Part shown: piece after piece, positions 13,876 through 21,954 of the stretch
How positions within the stretch are numbered: the stretch's first letter is position 1
Layout: each line of letters starts with the position of its first letter
Source: Arthrobacter sp. SX1312
GTDB taxonomy: Bacteria; Actinomycetota; Actinomycetes; Actinomycetales; Micrococcaceae
Assembly: GCF_002929295.1 (NCBI RefSeq)
Contig: NZ_PJIM01000001.1
Location: 291,940 to 355,939 of the forward strand
Length of the DNA stretch: 64,000 bases
Direction of reading: 5' to 3'
Program-made: the position numbers and the translations under genes
The notes under the pieces: model-generated
Told to the model about the DNA's origin: nothing
The model's database searches: none
What the model saw: the letters and a program-made list of their open reading frames with translations, nothing else

Positions 13876-15366
13876 ATGAGACGCGCAAAAATCGTTGCAA
13901 CATTCGGCCCCGCAATCGCCAGCTACGAGAACACGCTCGCCGTGCTCGAGGCGGGCGTCGACGTCGCCCGGATGAACATGAGCCACGGCGACTACGCCGT
14001 GCACCTCAGCACCTACGAGAACGTCCGCCGTGCCTCGGCGGAACTCGGCAAGCCCGTCGGCATCTTCGCCGACCTGCAGGGCCCGAAGATCCGCCTCGGC
14101 CGGTTCGTCGACGGCCCCCACGCGCTGACCCCCGGGGACGTCTTCACCATCACCGTCGAGGACGTCGAGGGCACCCAGGAGATCTGCTCCACGACGTTCA
14201 AGGGCCTGCCCCACGACGTCAACGTCGGCGACCTGCTGCTCATCGACGACGGCAAGGTCACCCTCCGCGCCACCGCGGTCGACGACGTCAAGGTGACCAC
14301 CGAGGTCGTCGTCGGCGGCATGGTCTCGAACAACAAGGGCATCAACCTGCCCGGTGTGGCCGTCAACGTGCCCGCCCTCAGCGAGAAGGACGAGGACGAT
14401 CTCCGCTGGGCCATCCAGACCGGCGTCGACATGGTCGCGCTTTCCTTCGTCCGCGACGCCGGTGACGTCAAGCGCGTGCACGAGATCATGGACGAGGAGG
14501 GCCGCCGCGTCCCCGTCATCGCGAAGATCGAGAAGCCCCAGGCCGTCGATGCCCTCGAGGAGATCATCGACGCCTTCGACGCCATCATGGTGGCCCGCGG
14601 AGACCTCGGCGTCGAACTGCCCCTGCAGGACGTGCCGATCGTGCAGAAGCGCGCCGTCGAACTCGCCCGTCGCTGGGCCAAGCCCGTCATCGTCGCCACG
14701 CAGGTCCTCGAATCCATGATCGACAACCCGCGCCCCACGCGCGCCGAGGCCTCCGACTGCGCCAACGCCGTGCTCGACGGCGCGGACGCCGTCATGCTCT
14801 CCGGCGAGACGAGCGTGGGCAAGTACCCGATGGAGACGGTCCGCACCATGGCCGACATCATCGAGTCCACCGAGCGCCACGGCCTCGAGCGGGTCCCGCC
14901 GCTCGGCAGCAAGCCGAAGACCCGCGGCGGCGCCATCACCCGCGCCGCCGTCGAGATCTCCGACCAGCTCGACGCCAAGTACATCTGCACGTTCACCCAG
15001 TCCGGGGACTCGGCCCGCCGCCTCTCCCGCCTGCGCCCCAAGAAGCCGGTCTTCGCCTTCACCCCGGTGCAGTCGACGCTGAACGCCATGTCGCTGATCT
15101 GGGGCGTCCAGCCCCGGCTCGTCCCGTTCGTGGAACACACGGACCAGATGACCGCCCAGGTGGACCGCATCCTCTTCGAGCAGGGCCTCGTCGAGGTGGA
15201 CGACCTCGTCGTGATCGCCGCCGGGTCCCCTCCCGGACAGGCCGGCTCCACCAACTCCCTCAAGGTGCACCGCGTCGGTGACATCACCGACGCCGGTCAG
15301 CTCCCCGGCGACCACACGTCCTACATCAAGGAAGGCGTGGGCCCGTGGCCCGTCAAGAAGAAGTAG
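13876..15366 (+). CDS. pyk: Pyruvate kinase
   Basis: Converts phosphoenolpyruvate and ADP to pyruvate and ATP. The 496-aa length is normal. Visible motifs are RRAKIVATFGPA at the N-terminus, ARMNMSHGDY, FADLQGPKIRLG, the active-site lysine in VIAKIEKPQA, the metal-binding MVARGDLGVELPL and the C-terminal domain. I chose the ATG at 13876 because it starts the family's RRAKIV block; in-frame upstream sequence is the tail of gltD read in another frame. A strong terminator follows 14 bp after the stop. Confidence 0.97.
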   Translation: MRRAKIVATFGPAIASYENTLAVLEAGVDVARMNMSHGDYAVHLSTYENVRRASAELGKPVGIFADLQGPKIRLGRFVDGPHALTPGDVFTITVEDVEGTQEICSTTFKGLPHDVNVGDLLLIDDGKVTLRATAVDDVKVTTEVVVGGMVSNNKGINLPGVAVNVPALSEKDEDDLRWAIQTGVDMVALSFVRDAGDVKRVHEIMDEEGRRVPVIAKIEKPQAVDALEEIIDAFDAIMVARGDLGVELPLQDVPIVQKRAVELARRWAKPVIVATQVLESMIDNPRPTRAEASDCANAVLDGADAVMLSGETSVGKYPMETVRTMADIIESTERHGLERVPPLGSKPKTRGGAITRAAVEISDQLDAKYICTFTQSGDSARRLSRLRPKKPVFAFTPVQSTLNAMSLIWGVQPRLVPFVEHTDQMTAQVDRILFEQGLVEVDDLVVIAAGSPPGQAGSTNSLKVHRVGDITDAGQLPGDHTSYIKEGVGPWPVKKK

Positions 15367-15380
15367 CCTGATCCGCAGCA

Positions 15381-15427
15381 CGGACGAAAGGACCCCCTCC
15401 CGAATCGGGAGGGGGTCCTTTCGTCCG
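15381..15427. terminator. Bidirectional intrinsic terminator between pyk and the ANTAR regulator
   Basis: A perfect inverted repeat with 22-bp arms (15381-15402 and 15406-15427) and a 3-nt loop. The arms contain GGACCCCCTCC and its complement and have AAAGG/CCTTT near the base, so a short U-run arises in either direction. It separates the two convergent genes. Confidence 0.92.
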
Positions 15428-15445
15428 TGAGCCCGGATGCCCCGG

Positions 15446-16048
15446 TCAGTTGACCTGGTTGATGATCGTCTCGGCGACCTCGCGCATGCTCAGGCGGCGG
15501 TCCATGGACGTCTTCTGGATCCAGCGGAAGGCCTCGGGCTCGGTGAGGCCCATCTTCGTGGTCAGGAGGCTCTTGGCACGCTCGACGAGCTTGCGGGTGG
15601 CGAACTGCTCCTGCAGGTCGGTCACCTCCGCCTCGAGGGCCTTGATCTCCTCGTGGCGTGACATGGCGATCTCGATGGCCGGGATGAGGTCGGCCGGGGT
15701 GAACGGCTTGACCACGTAGGCCATGGCGCCGGCGTCGCGTGCCCGCTCGATGAGCTCCTTCTGGCTGAACGCGGTGAGCAGGACCACGGGCGCGATGCGC
15801 GCCTTGACGATCTGCTCCGCGGCGGTGATGCCGTCCATGACGGGCATCTTCACGTCCATGAGCACGAGGTCCGGCTTGTGCTCATGGGCGAGCGCGACGG
15901 CCTTCTCGCCGTTGTCGGCCTCGGCCACGACCTCGTAGCCCTCCCCGCGCAGGATCTCGATGATGTCGAGCCGGATGAGCGTCTCGTCCTCGGCCACGAT
16001 GACCCGGCGTGCGGGTCCGGCGGGCGTGGATTCGGTGGGTTCAGACAC
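15446..16048 (-). CDS. pdtaR: ANTAR-domain response regulator, PdtaR type
   Basis: Two-component regulator that binds RNA hairpins and relieves transcription termination. The GTG start at 16048 is preceded by GGAGC. The 200-aa product has a receiver domain (about residues 14-130) with acidic residues in VAEDETLI, the phospho-acceptor Asp in LVLMDVKMPVMDG and the conserved Lys in VVKPF. A coiled-coil linker (about 135-155) and an ANTAR domain (about 145-198) ending in LSMREVAETII follow. It matches the Mycobacterium Rv1626/PdtaR layout. A partner kinase is not in the window. Confidence 0.92.
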   Translation of the reverse strand: MSEPTESTPAGPARRVIVAEDETLIRLDIIEILRGEGYEVVAEADNGEKAVALAHEHKPDLVLMDVKMPVMDGITAAEQIVKARIAPVVLLTAFSQKELIERARDAGAMAYVVKPFTPADLIPAIEIAMSRHEEIKALEAEVTDLQEQFATRKLVERAKSLLTTKMGLTEPEAFRWIQKTSMDRRLSMREVAETIINQVN

Positions 16049-16189
16049 TGTTGCTCCTTGATGATGACGGCGTGCGAGGGGTTCGGGGGTTGTGTGCGTC
16101 CGTTCCCGGATCCAGCCTATCGGCATGTAGAGTGGTTTCGCGCACCGGCCCTCGAGGAAGTCATCCCTCCCAGGAGCCGGGCAGGTACG

Positions 16190-16271
16190 GCCCGAATGGC
16201 GGAATTGGCAGACGCGCTGCACTCAAAATGCAGTATCGAGAGGTGTGTGGGTTCGAGTCCCACTTCGGGCA
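16190..16271 (+). tRNA. tRNA-Leu(CAA)
   Basis: The sequence folds as a class II tRNA. The acceptor arm GCCCGAA (16190-16196) pairs with TTCGGGC (16264-16270), the anticodon stem CTGCA/TGCAG encloses loop CTCAAAA with anticodon CAA (16224-16226), a variable arm follows, and the T arm is GTGGG/CCCAC around TTCGAGT. CCA is not fully encoded (discriminator A, then CCT). Its last 22 bases are part of the phage attachment core, so the gene is kept intact after integration. Confidence 0.96.
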
Positions 16272-16274
16272 CCT
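16250..16274 (+). repeat. attL core (25-bp direct repeat)
   Basis: The 25 bases covering the tRNA T arm, acceptor 3' strand and CCT are repeated exactly at 62961-62985. Identity stops on both sides (T/G boundary upstream, A against G downstream). This is the signature of site-specific integration into a tRNA 3' end. Confidence 0.94.
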
Positions 16275-16345
16275 AAAAGCCCAAGTCAGAGCGGGGTAGC
16301 AGCGCGGAGTGTGCACAGAAGTTGTAATCCGGTGCACAGCACCCC

Positions 16346-17488
16346 ATGATTATCGCCATGGCGAGCATCATGGAACGCACCCGCAAAGACGGTTCGAAGT
16401 CATTCACCGTGCGGTGGCGGGATCCCCAGTCGAAGCGGGCCCAGGGCATCACCTTTGACTCCCGAGGGGAGGCCGAGACGCTCAGGAGGCTGCTCGAGAC
16501 CAACGGCAACTCCTTCGAGATCGCGCAGCACGCCATCGTCCAGAACAACACCACGACGCCTACCGTGGCTGCCGTCGTGACCGAGCACATCGACCAACTC
16601 ATCCGGCCGACTAAGCAGACGATCCACAACTACCGGACTATGCTCGAGCGCCACATCGCTGGCGTCATAGGCCACATCCCGATCGACAAGCTCGACCACA
16701 AGCACGTCACCCACTGGGTTCGATCGCTGATGGACAAGGGGCTGAGCCCCAAGACCGTCCGCAACGTGCACGGGCTCCTCGCCAGCGCCATGGAGACCGG
16801 CGTCCGGTACGGCTACCGCGGAGACAATCCCTGCCGGGGCACCGCGCTGCCGAGCACCGAAAAGGTGGAGGACGACGCACAATTCCTGACGGCCACCGAG
16901 TTCGCCATGGTGCACCGGCAGCTCGATGAGCAGTACCAGAACCTGGCAGCATTCCTCGTCCTCACAGGAGCCCGGTACGGCGAGGCAACGGCCGTTACCG
17001 TGGGCGACGTCGACCTGCTCGCCAAACCCCCGACCGTGCGCATTACGAAGGCGTGGAAGCGAGACGGGTCCAAGGGCCACTACGTCGGGGTCACGAAGAC
17101 CCCGCACAGCAAGAGAACCGTCTCCCTGCCGCCGACTCTCGTGGAGGCGCTGATACCGCTCGTCGCCAGCCGCCCCGGCGACGAGCTGCTCTTCACCGGA
17201 CCCCAGGGCGGCCGCGTGCAGCACAAGCTCTTCTGGCACCACCATTGGGTGCCCGCGGTCCGGCGAGCGCAAGCAGACGGCCTGACGAAGACGCCGCGGA
17301 TCCACGACCTGCGGCATACGCATGCGTCCTGGCTCATTCAGGACGGACAGTCCCTGTTCAGCGTCAGCAGGCGGCTCGGACACAGCTCCACCGACATGAC
17401 CGACCGGATTTATGGGCACCGCATGCCCGATGCCCTCCAAGGGGCCGCTGACGCCAGCGAGCGGGCGCTGCAAGGCCTGCGCTTCTAG
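16346..17488 (+). CDS. int: Tyrosine recombinase integrase
   Basis: Carries out site-specific integration and, with an excisionase, excision. The 380-aa protein has an N-terminal arm-binding region (about residues 1-60), a SAM-like core-binding domain (about 70-155) and a catalytic domain. All catalytic residues are visible: Arg210 in LTGARYGEA, Lys251 or Lys256 in the beta-hairpin, His320 and Arg323 in IHDLRHTHASWL, His346 in LGHSS and nucleophile Tyr356 in DRIYGH. It lies 70 bp from attL. Later in-frame ATGs at 16358 and 16370 are alternative starts. Confidence 0.97.
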   Translation: MIIAMASIMERTRKDGSKSFTVRWRDPQSKRAQGITFDSRGEAETLRRLLETNGNSFEIAQHAIVQNNTTTPTVAAVVTEHIDQLIRPTKQTIHNYRTMLERHIAGVIGHIPIDKLDHKHVTHWVRSLMDKGLSPKTVRNVHGLLASAMETGVRYGYRGDNPCRGTALPSTEKVEDDAQFLTATEFAMVHRQLDEQYQNLAAFLVLTGARYGEATAVTVGDVDLLAKPPTVRITKAWKRDGSKGHYVGVTKTPHSKRTVSLPPTLVEALIPLVASRPGDELLFTGPQGGRVQHKLFWHHHWVPAVRRAQADGLTKTPRIHDLRHTHASWLIQDGQSLFSVSRRLGHSSTDMTDRIYGHRMPDALQGAADASERALQGLRF

Positions 17489-17494
17489 CGCGGG

Positions 17495-17791
17495 CTACCC
17501 GCCGCCCTGCCCGAAATTCATAGTCGCGTGGTGATGGGCTCTGCGCTGTTCAGGTGTCATCGCACCCCACCTAAGCTCGGCTGCCCGCTTCTCGCGGTTT
17601 GCCTGCTTCCATCCCATTGGCCACCAGATGCCGCCTATGAGGCCGGCTAGCAGTGAAGGGCGGTAGGCGGCTTCCTTGGCCGCCTTCGGTGTCAGAGGAA
17701 CCACTGGGCCCTCGAACTGGGCGTCGTAGCCATCCGCCTGCCGTTGTGCCTTTTCCAGCCGCGCAGCATGCTTCTCGTTCTTCGACTTCAC
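17495..17791 (-). CDS. Small protein with one membrane segment
   Basis: 98 aa from a GTG start preceded by AAGGGGA. The N-terminal 30 residues are charged and helical, one hydrophobic segment spans about residues 45-60 (SLLAGLIGGIWWPMGW), and the C-terminus is basic and His-rich. It converges with int, the two stops being 6 bp apart. I do not recognise the family; a membrane-associated lysogeny-module protein is possible. Confidence 0.6.
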   Translation of the reverse strand: MKSKNEKHAARLEKAQRQADGYDAQFEGPVVPLTPKAAKEAAYRPSLLAGLIGGIWWPMGWKQANREKRAAELRWGAMTPEQRRAHHHATMNFGQGGG

Positions 17792-17830
17792 TGAGTCCCC
17801 TTCAGTGTCGGGCCTGCATTGGACAGCATC

Positions 17831-18139
17831 CTAGCCGTCGCGGTCCGGCCGCCGGTCTTCGAGCTTCCGCCGGCGAACGACATTGGCGCGGACCCACGCC
17901 GTCCGGGCCATCGAGTACTCGACCCATTGCACCTGTACGAGCTCACGGGTCCACGCCATCGCGAACCCCTTCACTGTTTGCGCGACGTCGCCGGGGTATG
18001 TCAGGTCGGCCCACACGGGTGGAGCCTTCTCCGTCGTCCAGTGCACGTCCTCAGTGGGCTGCGGCAGTGACTCGGGCGCGACAAACCGGTCGCGCGACGG
18101 TGGGATGCCGTGCCAGCCCGGGCGGGGCTTGTGTTCCAT
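17831..18139 (-). CDS. Hypothetical phage protein
   Basis: 102 aa starting MEHKPRPGWHG at ATG 18139; longer upstream starts would add a low-complexity stretch. It is rich in Trp, Arg and Val and has no membrane segment or recognised motif. It is transcribed divergently from the antitoxin/Fic pair, sharing the 68-bp gap 18140-18207, which should hold both promoters. Confidence 0.6.
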   Translation of the reverse strand: MEHKPRPGWHGIPPSRDRFVAPESLPQPTEDVHWTTEKAPPVWADLTYPGDVAQTVKGFAMAWTRELVQVQWVEYSMARTAWVRANVVRRRKLEDRRPDRDG

Positions 18140-18207
18140 GCAAGCACCGTACTTTGCGCCAACGACGCAGCCCGATAACGGTGCGCAGCGAGTAGTAGGC
18201 TTGGCTG

Positions 18208-18372
18208 ATGTCATCGACCCGGCAAGACCAGCGTGAACCGCTTACATTCGCCAATGCTCCTAGTCACTCCCGTGACGGACACGACTACGTCGATGTAGAT
18301 GCCACGCTCGAACTAGCTGAGCAGATGGCGGAGGAGTGGGCGCCGCTATTCGAGCGGCTCTCCCGCCGGTGA
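18208..18372 (+). CDS. Candidate antitoxin of the Fic/Doc protein
   Basis: A 54-aa ORF beginning MSSTRQDQ and ending LFERLSRR. Its TGA overlaps the GTG of the Fic gene (GTGA), so the two are translationally coupled, as is common when an antitoxin precedes its toxin. The C-terminal half (about residues 29-54, TLELAEQMAEEWAPLFERL) should form an amphipathic helix that could dock on a toxin. The family is not recognised. The function is inferred from position and size only. Confidence 0.55.
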   Translation: MSSTRQDQREPLTFANAPSHSRDGHDYVDVDATLELAEQMAEEWAPLFERLSRR

Positions 18373-19208
18373 CTCGATACCTAGAAGCCGATGCGATCGT
18401 GGCGTTGAACCGACGATTCGGTGGCCCGGGGTGTGGCGTGAAAGACCGCGGTGGCGTTGAAGCCGCGTCCGGGAGGCCGATGCACACGCACATGGGAGAG
18501 GACCTGTTCCCGTCCATATTTCAGAAGGCTGCAGCGCTCTTCCATGGCATCGCTAGTACGCAGTATTTCACCGACGGCAATAAGCGGACAGCATGGGCCT
18601 CTATGGAACTATTTCTTCGCCTGAATGGCGAGCAGCTTCGTAGTTTGCCGCTTATCGCGAAGGAAGCATTTGCTCTCTCGGCCAGTACTAATCTCATCGG
18701 ATTCTCAGATGTAGCGGAGTGGCTCCAAGAACATGCTCTCAGACCATCTGACCGCGTTGACATGGCGGCTCTGGTTTCGCCAGGAAATGGTATCTGGACG
18801 GGACGGGACGCTCTCTATAAGCCCTTCCCTGTTCAAGGTGTGACCTTCCCTTCCTTGCCGACTGTCTTCGCGCTAGTTGTCGTCTGCCGACTGCACTGGT
18901 ACGAGGTGGATGTCGGGCGTCAAATGGAAGTTACCGCGACGTTAGGGGAGGGAGGTCCGCGGGGCATCTATATCCCGGAGGTTGCGCAGGGGGCATCGGT
19001 GGTGGGCACTGTGGAGCAGCATTGGGACACGCCGTGGTTTCCGCGTGGAATCCAGCCTTGGACCGAGACTCTTCCGATCCCGCTGATTGCGGATGATCTG
19101 GGCCGCACGTCGATTGATCTGAGAATCAACGGATTTACAGCTTGGACAGAAACCCTGACGGTCGATTCCAGGCCGTACGTTCCCGACTATCCGCCGCCGC
19201 CAGTCTGA
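18369..19208 (+). CDS. Fic/Doc-family protein with altered catalytic motif and extra C-terminal domain
   Basis: 279 aa from the GTG overlapping the upstream ORF. Residues 1-140 match the Doc (death-on-curing) type of Fic domain, whose members AMPylate or phosphorylate proteins such as EF-Tu. The core loop reads QYFTDGNKRTA (residues 65-75), where families have HPFxDGNKRTA, so the catalytic His is Gln65 while Asp69, Gly70, Asn71, Lys72 and Arg73 remain. Residues about 150-279 are a beta-rich extension, FPSLPTVFALVVVCRLHW onward, vaguely like DUF6941 domains of phage-linked proteins. It may be an inactive or repurposed toxin. A terminator follows. Confidence 0.8.
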   Translation: MTRYLEADAIVALNRRFGGPGCGVKDRGGVEAASGRPMHTHMGEDLFPSIFQKAAALFHGIASTQYFTDGNKRTAWASMELFLRLNGEQLRSLPLIAKEAFALSASTNLIGFSDVAEWLQEHALRPSDRVDMAALVSPGNGIWTGRDALYKPFPVQGVTFPSLPTVFALVVVCRLHWYEVDVGRQMEVTATLGEGGPRGIYIPEVAQGASVVGTVEQHWDTPWFPRGIQPWTETLPIPLIADDLGRTSIDLRINGFTAWTETLTVDSRPYVPDYPPPPV

Positions 19209-19220
19209 GTGACGGCCAAG

Positions 19221-19256
19221 AGCGCCCCACCCTCACGAGGAGGATGGGGCGCTTTT
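19221..19256. terminator. Intrinsic terminator after the Fic gene
   Basis: A 9-bp perfect stem (AGCGCCCCA / TGGGGCGCT, 19221-19229 with 19245-19253) is followed by TTTT on the + strand. It lies between the rightward Fic gene and the end of the leftward late operon, and probably serves mainly the former. Confidence 0.88.
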
Positions 19257-19337
19257 GCTATGCGGTCTCATGACGCCGCGCGGTGCCGGGGTTGAAGCTG
19301 GAGCATCCCGGCATACGCAGCCCTGGTAGCGGCGATG

Positions 19338-21089
19338 TTAGCGTGTGGCGATTGCGAACTCACGCAACGGCAGTACGACGACGTCGGGGCGGGCGACAAT
19401 CCAGTCGAGGAACTCAGTGAGCTGCGCGGTGGTGATCCTATCCGGCCGGTCGAGGGACTCAGGGTGGAACCGGATGGTGAACCCGCGCTTCTGTGCCCCC
19501 GCGGAGGTGATCAGGTTCTTCACGTTGTCGATGTCGGCTTGCCCGGTGTCGATCCAGGAGCCGCTGAACCCGATGATCGGTTCCCCGGTCAGGGGCAGGA
19601 GCCGGGTGCCGGGGACTTGCCCGGTCACGACGGCGTGGTTGTCGAGGATGATCCGGCCGGCGTCGGTTTCGTAGTAGGCGGCGAGGGTTGTGCCGTCTTC
19701 GAACCCGAGGCTACTGCCTGATCCCGGCTGGACCCACGAGTCGACGACGACGCCCGGCAGGTTCGTCTCAAGCTCGGTGCGCCCGCCGCGGATCTCATGG
19801 TCTATCTCGGCGTAAGTCGTGCCGGCGAAGTGGGTGCGCCCGTGATTGGCGATCTCCAATGTGCCCGCGTCATGCCAGCCCTTGATCTCGGACCAGGTCG
19901 TGAGGTTGTTCGTGGAGTAGCGGGGGGTGGCTGGGTTGTACATGTCGGAGTTCAGGGCGAGCGTGGCGCGGAGGCCGCGGGCCTGGAGGAGCGGAACGAT
20001 CTCCTTGACCTTGTTCGTCCCGTGGTCCATGACGAGTGTGATGGCACCCTTGCCGCCGGTAGATACCGGGCCCACCCGGTGTCGGAGGCTGCTGAGGCGG
20101 ACGGCCCGCTGGTGCACACCGGGGGGTGCTATGGTCGCGGCGATCTTGCCATCAACGTAGGACCGGAGGTCCGCGCCCGGCTCGTAGACCGCCCACGCCG
20201 CTTCCGCACCGCCGTTGTAGATGTGCCGGATCGCGAACTTATTGGAGGACCACGGCTTGTACGTCTGGATGCGGTGGATTGCGGTGGTCGGGTTGTTCGT
20301 CCAGTTCTCCACCTCGAGGGGTCCGACGAGGCCGGCGAACTCGGACGGGTAGCCGTTGGCCGCGGTGACCGAGGAGCTGGCAGCGGGGTAGTAGCGGCCC
20401 GGCGTAGTGACCGTAGACAGGTTCACGTTGCCGAGCGGCGTCCCGTTGTTATCGTCCGTGGTCAGGAGTCGGCGCCAACCCCGCCAGATACCGGAGTTGA
20501 ACGTGGTGTTCTCGTTCATGTAGGTACCGTATACGCCGTTGCCGTAGGCACGGAATTCCTGGAAGTGCATGCCGTTGTCTGAGGCCTGGTGGAAGAGGAC
20601 GCCGGTGGGGGTCGTGAGCGCCGGGGGTAAGCCGGTTATTGAGGCGGCGAGGGCCCCTGTGTCGACCAGCCAGAATCCATTAAAGGCGCTGGTCTTCCAC
20701 GTCGAGACATCCGTGCCTGCAGGGATCTTGCCGCGGAAGGCGAGGTCCTTTTTGCCTACCTCTTGATCTGTGTACGTCTTCGCCTTGGCCTCGGCGGCCG
20801 CCTGATGCCCGTCGTCCTCCGAACGCCAGAGAGCACGGTCAACGGTGCGATACGCCTCAACCCGCTCGTCCGTGTACGTCCGGGCTGCGCCGACTGCGCC
20901 GGACTGGGCTGTGGCGATGTCGGTATCCTGCGCGGCGGTCTTCTTCTCGACTGCCGTGAGGCGAGTCTGGTCCGCGGCGATGAGGTCCTGAGCTGCCTGT
21001 GCATTGTGGCTGATGGAGTCAGCCAGGGTGCGGAGAAGCTCGCGTCGGTCTGGCTTCTTGAAGCCGAGCAGTGTGGTGATGATTCCCAT
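19338..21089 (-). CDS. Tail fibre / receptor-binding protein with NodB-type polysaccharide deacetylase domain
   Basis: Last gene of the late operon, 583 aa. Residues 1-120 are helical and probably coiled coil, typical of a fibre base. Residues 120-320 are a Gly/Asn/Thr-rich fibre region with VDG/DTG-like repeats. Residues about 330-583 form a carbohydrate esterase 4 domain: metal Asp355 in LVMDHGTNK, His416 and His420 in IANHGRTHF, and HPES near residue 558. Such enzymes remove acetyl groups from cell-wall or capsule glycans, so this protein may bind and trim the host surface polymer. Its ribosome binding site is buried in a hairpin (21096-21134). Confidence 0.85.
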   Translation of the reverse strand: MGIITTLLGFKKPDRRELLRTLADSISHNAQAAQDLIAADQTRLTAVEKKTAAQDTDIATAQSGAVGAARTYTDERVEAYRTVDRALWRSEDDGHQAAAEAKAKTYTDQEVGKKDLAFRGKIPAGTDVSTWKTSAFNGFWLVDTGALAASITGLPPALTTPTGVLFHQASDNGMHFQEFRAYGNGVYGTYMNENTTFNSGIWRGWRRLLTTDDNNGTPLGNVNLSTVTTPGRYYPAASSSVTAANGYPSEFAGLVGPLEVENWTNNPTTAIHRIQTYKPWSSNKFAIRHIYNGGAEAAWAVYEPGADLRSYVDGKIAATIAPPGVHQRAVRLSSLRHRVGPVSTGGKGAITLVMDHGTNKVKEIVPLLQARGLRATLALNSDMYNPATPRYSTNNLTTWSEIKGWHDAGTLEIANHGRTHFAGTTYAEIDHEIRGGRTELETNLPGVVVDSWVQPGSGSSLGFEDGTTLAAYYETDAGRIILDNHAVVTGQVPGTRLLPLTGEPIIGFSGSWIDTGQADIDNVKNLITSAGAQKRGFTIRFHPESLDRPDRITTAQLTEFLDWIVARPDVVVLPLREFAIATR

Positions 21090-21095
21090 GTGTGG

Positions 21096-21134
21096 CTCCT
21101 AGTGGGGTCGCATGAAAAAGGACCCCACTAGGAG
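21096..21134 (-). promoter_or_regulatory. Hairpin masking the ribosome binding site of the tail fibre gene
   Basis: Perfect 14-bp arms CTCCTAGTGGGGTC (21096-21109) and GACCCCACTAGGAG (21121-21134) enclose an 11-nt loop. In the leftward mRNA the 3' arm ends in AGGAG, the Shine-Dalgarno sequence 6 nt before the fibre ATG at 21089, and the loop holds CUUUUU. It could control translation or partly terminate transcription. Confidence 0.65.
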
Positions 21135-21162
21135 GCCCGGGATAGTGCTTGGATGCTGCCGC

Positions 21163-21474
21163 CTAGATGGCTTCGTGCCGTCCGGGCGGATCACCGTCAG
21201 GGGACATGAACGACAGGTACTTCCTGCACCACTCGACGACGCCGGGAATCGCCAGGACCCTAGTGATCGCGGCGGAGGCTGCTGTGATCAGGCCCGCGAA
21301 GCCGAGAAGCCAGGCGATGAGCCCGGGCGGGAGGTACGGGCCCAGTGGCCCGTTGGCCAGCTCGGCGAGGATCGCCGGCAGGATGACCGCGAGGCCGAGG
21401 AATGCCGGGATGCCGACCGCGACAGCGGTGCGGAGCGTCGCCCGCCAGGGGTGGGCTGCCTGCGTTGGTGACAT
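21163..21474 (-). CDS. Small two-span membrane protein, holin candidate
   Basis: 103 aa with hydrophobic segments at about residues 17-40 and 52-77 and a charged C-terminal tail. Start ATG 21474 overlaps the stop of the upstream gene (TGATG). Size, topology and position after the lysin genes suit a holin or a lysis accessory protein, but two other membrane proteins nearby are equally good candidates. The assignment is by topology only. Confidence 0.65.
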   Translation of the reverse strand: MSPTQAAHPWRATLRTAVAVGIPAFLGLAVILPAILAELANGPLGPYLPPGLIAWLLGFAGLITAASAAITRVLAIPGVVEWCRKYLSFMSPDGDPPGRHEAI

Positions 21475-21944
21475 CAGCCCGTCACCTCTTCCGTGGCAAG
21501 CGCGGCCGGGGCAGGGGTGATTTCGAGGCGGTCCCGGTCTCGATTGTCAGCCTCATCGGCGACGACGCGGGCGATCTCCTTGTAGTCGATCGTGACTCCC
21601 TGGCCGAGGGACAGCTGGCGGATGGCTTCGCGCAGCGCGGCGTTCTCGCGGGCGAGCCCTCCGGCACGGGCGTCGGACCAGCCGGCGTCGATGGCCAGTG
21701 TGGTGGTCTTGCGGGCGCCGGCCTGCACCTTTCCGTCGCCCCCGTACCAGGGGACTTCCGTGTAGATTCCACCGCCGCTGCGGACCAGGTCGAAGATCGA
21801 CTGCATTTTGCCGCCGCCGTCGAGGACCTTCCAGTTCAGGGCCCGCATAACGGCCTTGTACACGATCTCTTCGAGGACCGAGAGGATGTCGAACATGCTG
21901 CTGAACTTGCGCTGGTTTGCCTGTTCGAGTGTTTCGTCTGCCAT
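21474..21944 (-). CDS. Phage protein of unknown function in the lysis/tail region
   Basis: 156 aa from ATG 21944, preceded by AAGGAAGG. The first half has a hydrophobic helix-rich stretch (FSSMFDILSVLEEIVYKAVM), the middle has a Gly/Tyr-rich loop and the second half is predicted helical (ARENAALREAIRQL) with a possible coiled coil. It lies between the M23 lysin and a two-span membrane protein. I do not recognise the family. Confidence 0.7.
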   Translation of the reverse strand: MADETLEQANQRKFSSMFDILSVLEEIVYKAVMRALNWKVLDGGGKMQSIFDLVRSGGGIYTEVPWYGGDGKVQAGARKTTTLAIDAGWSDARAGGLARENAALREAIRQLSLGQGVTIDYKEIARVVADEADNRDRDRLEITPAPAALATEEVTG

Positions 21945-21954
21945 GATGCCTTCC

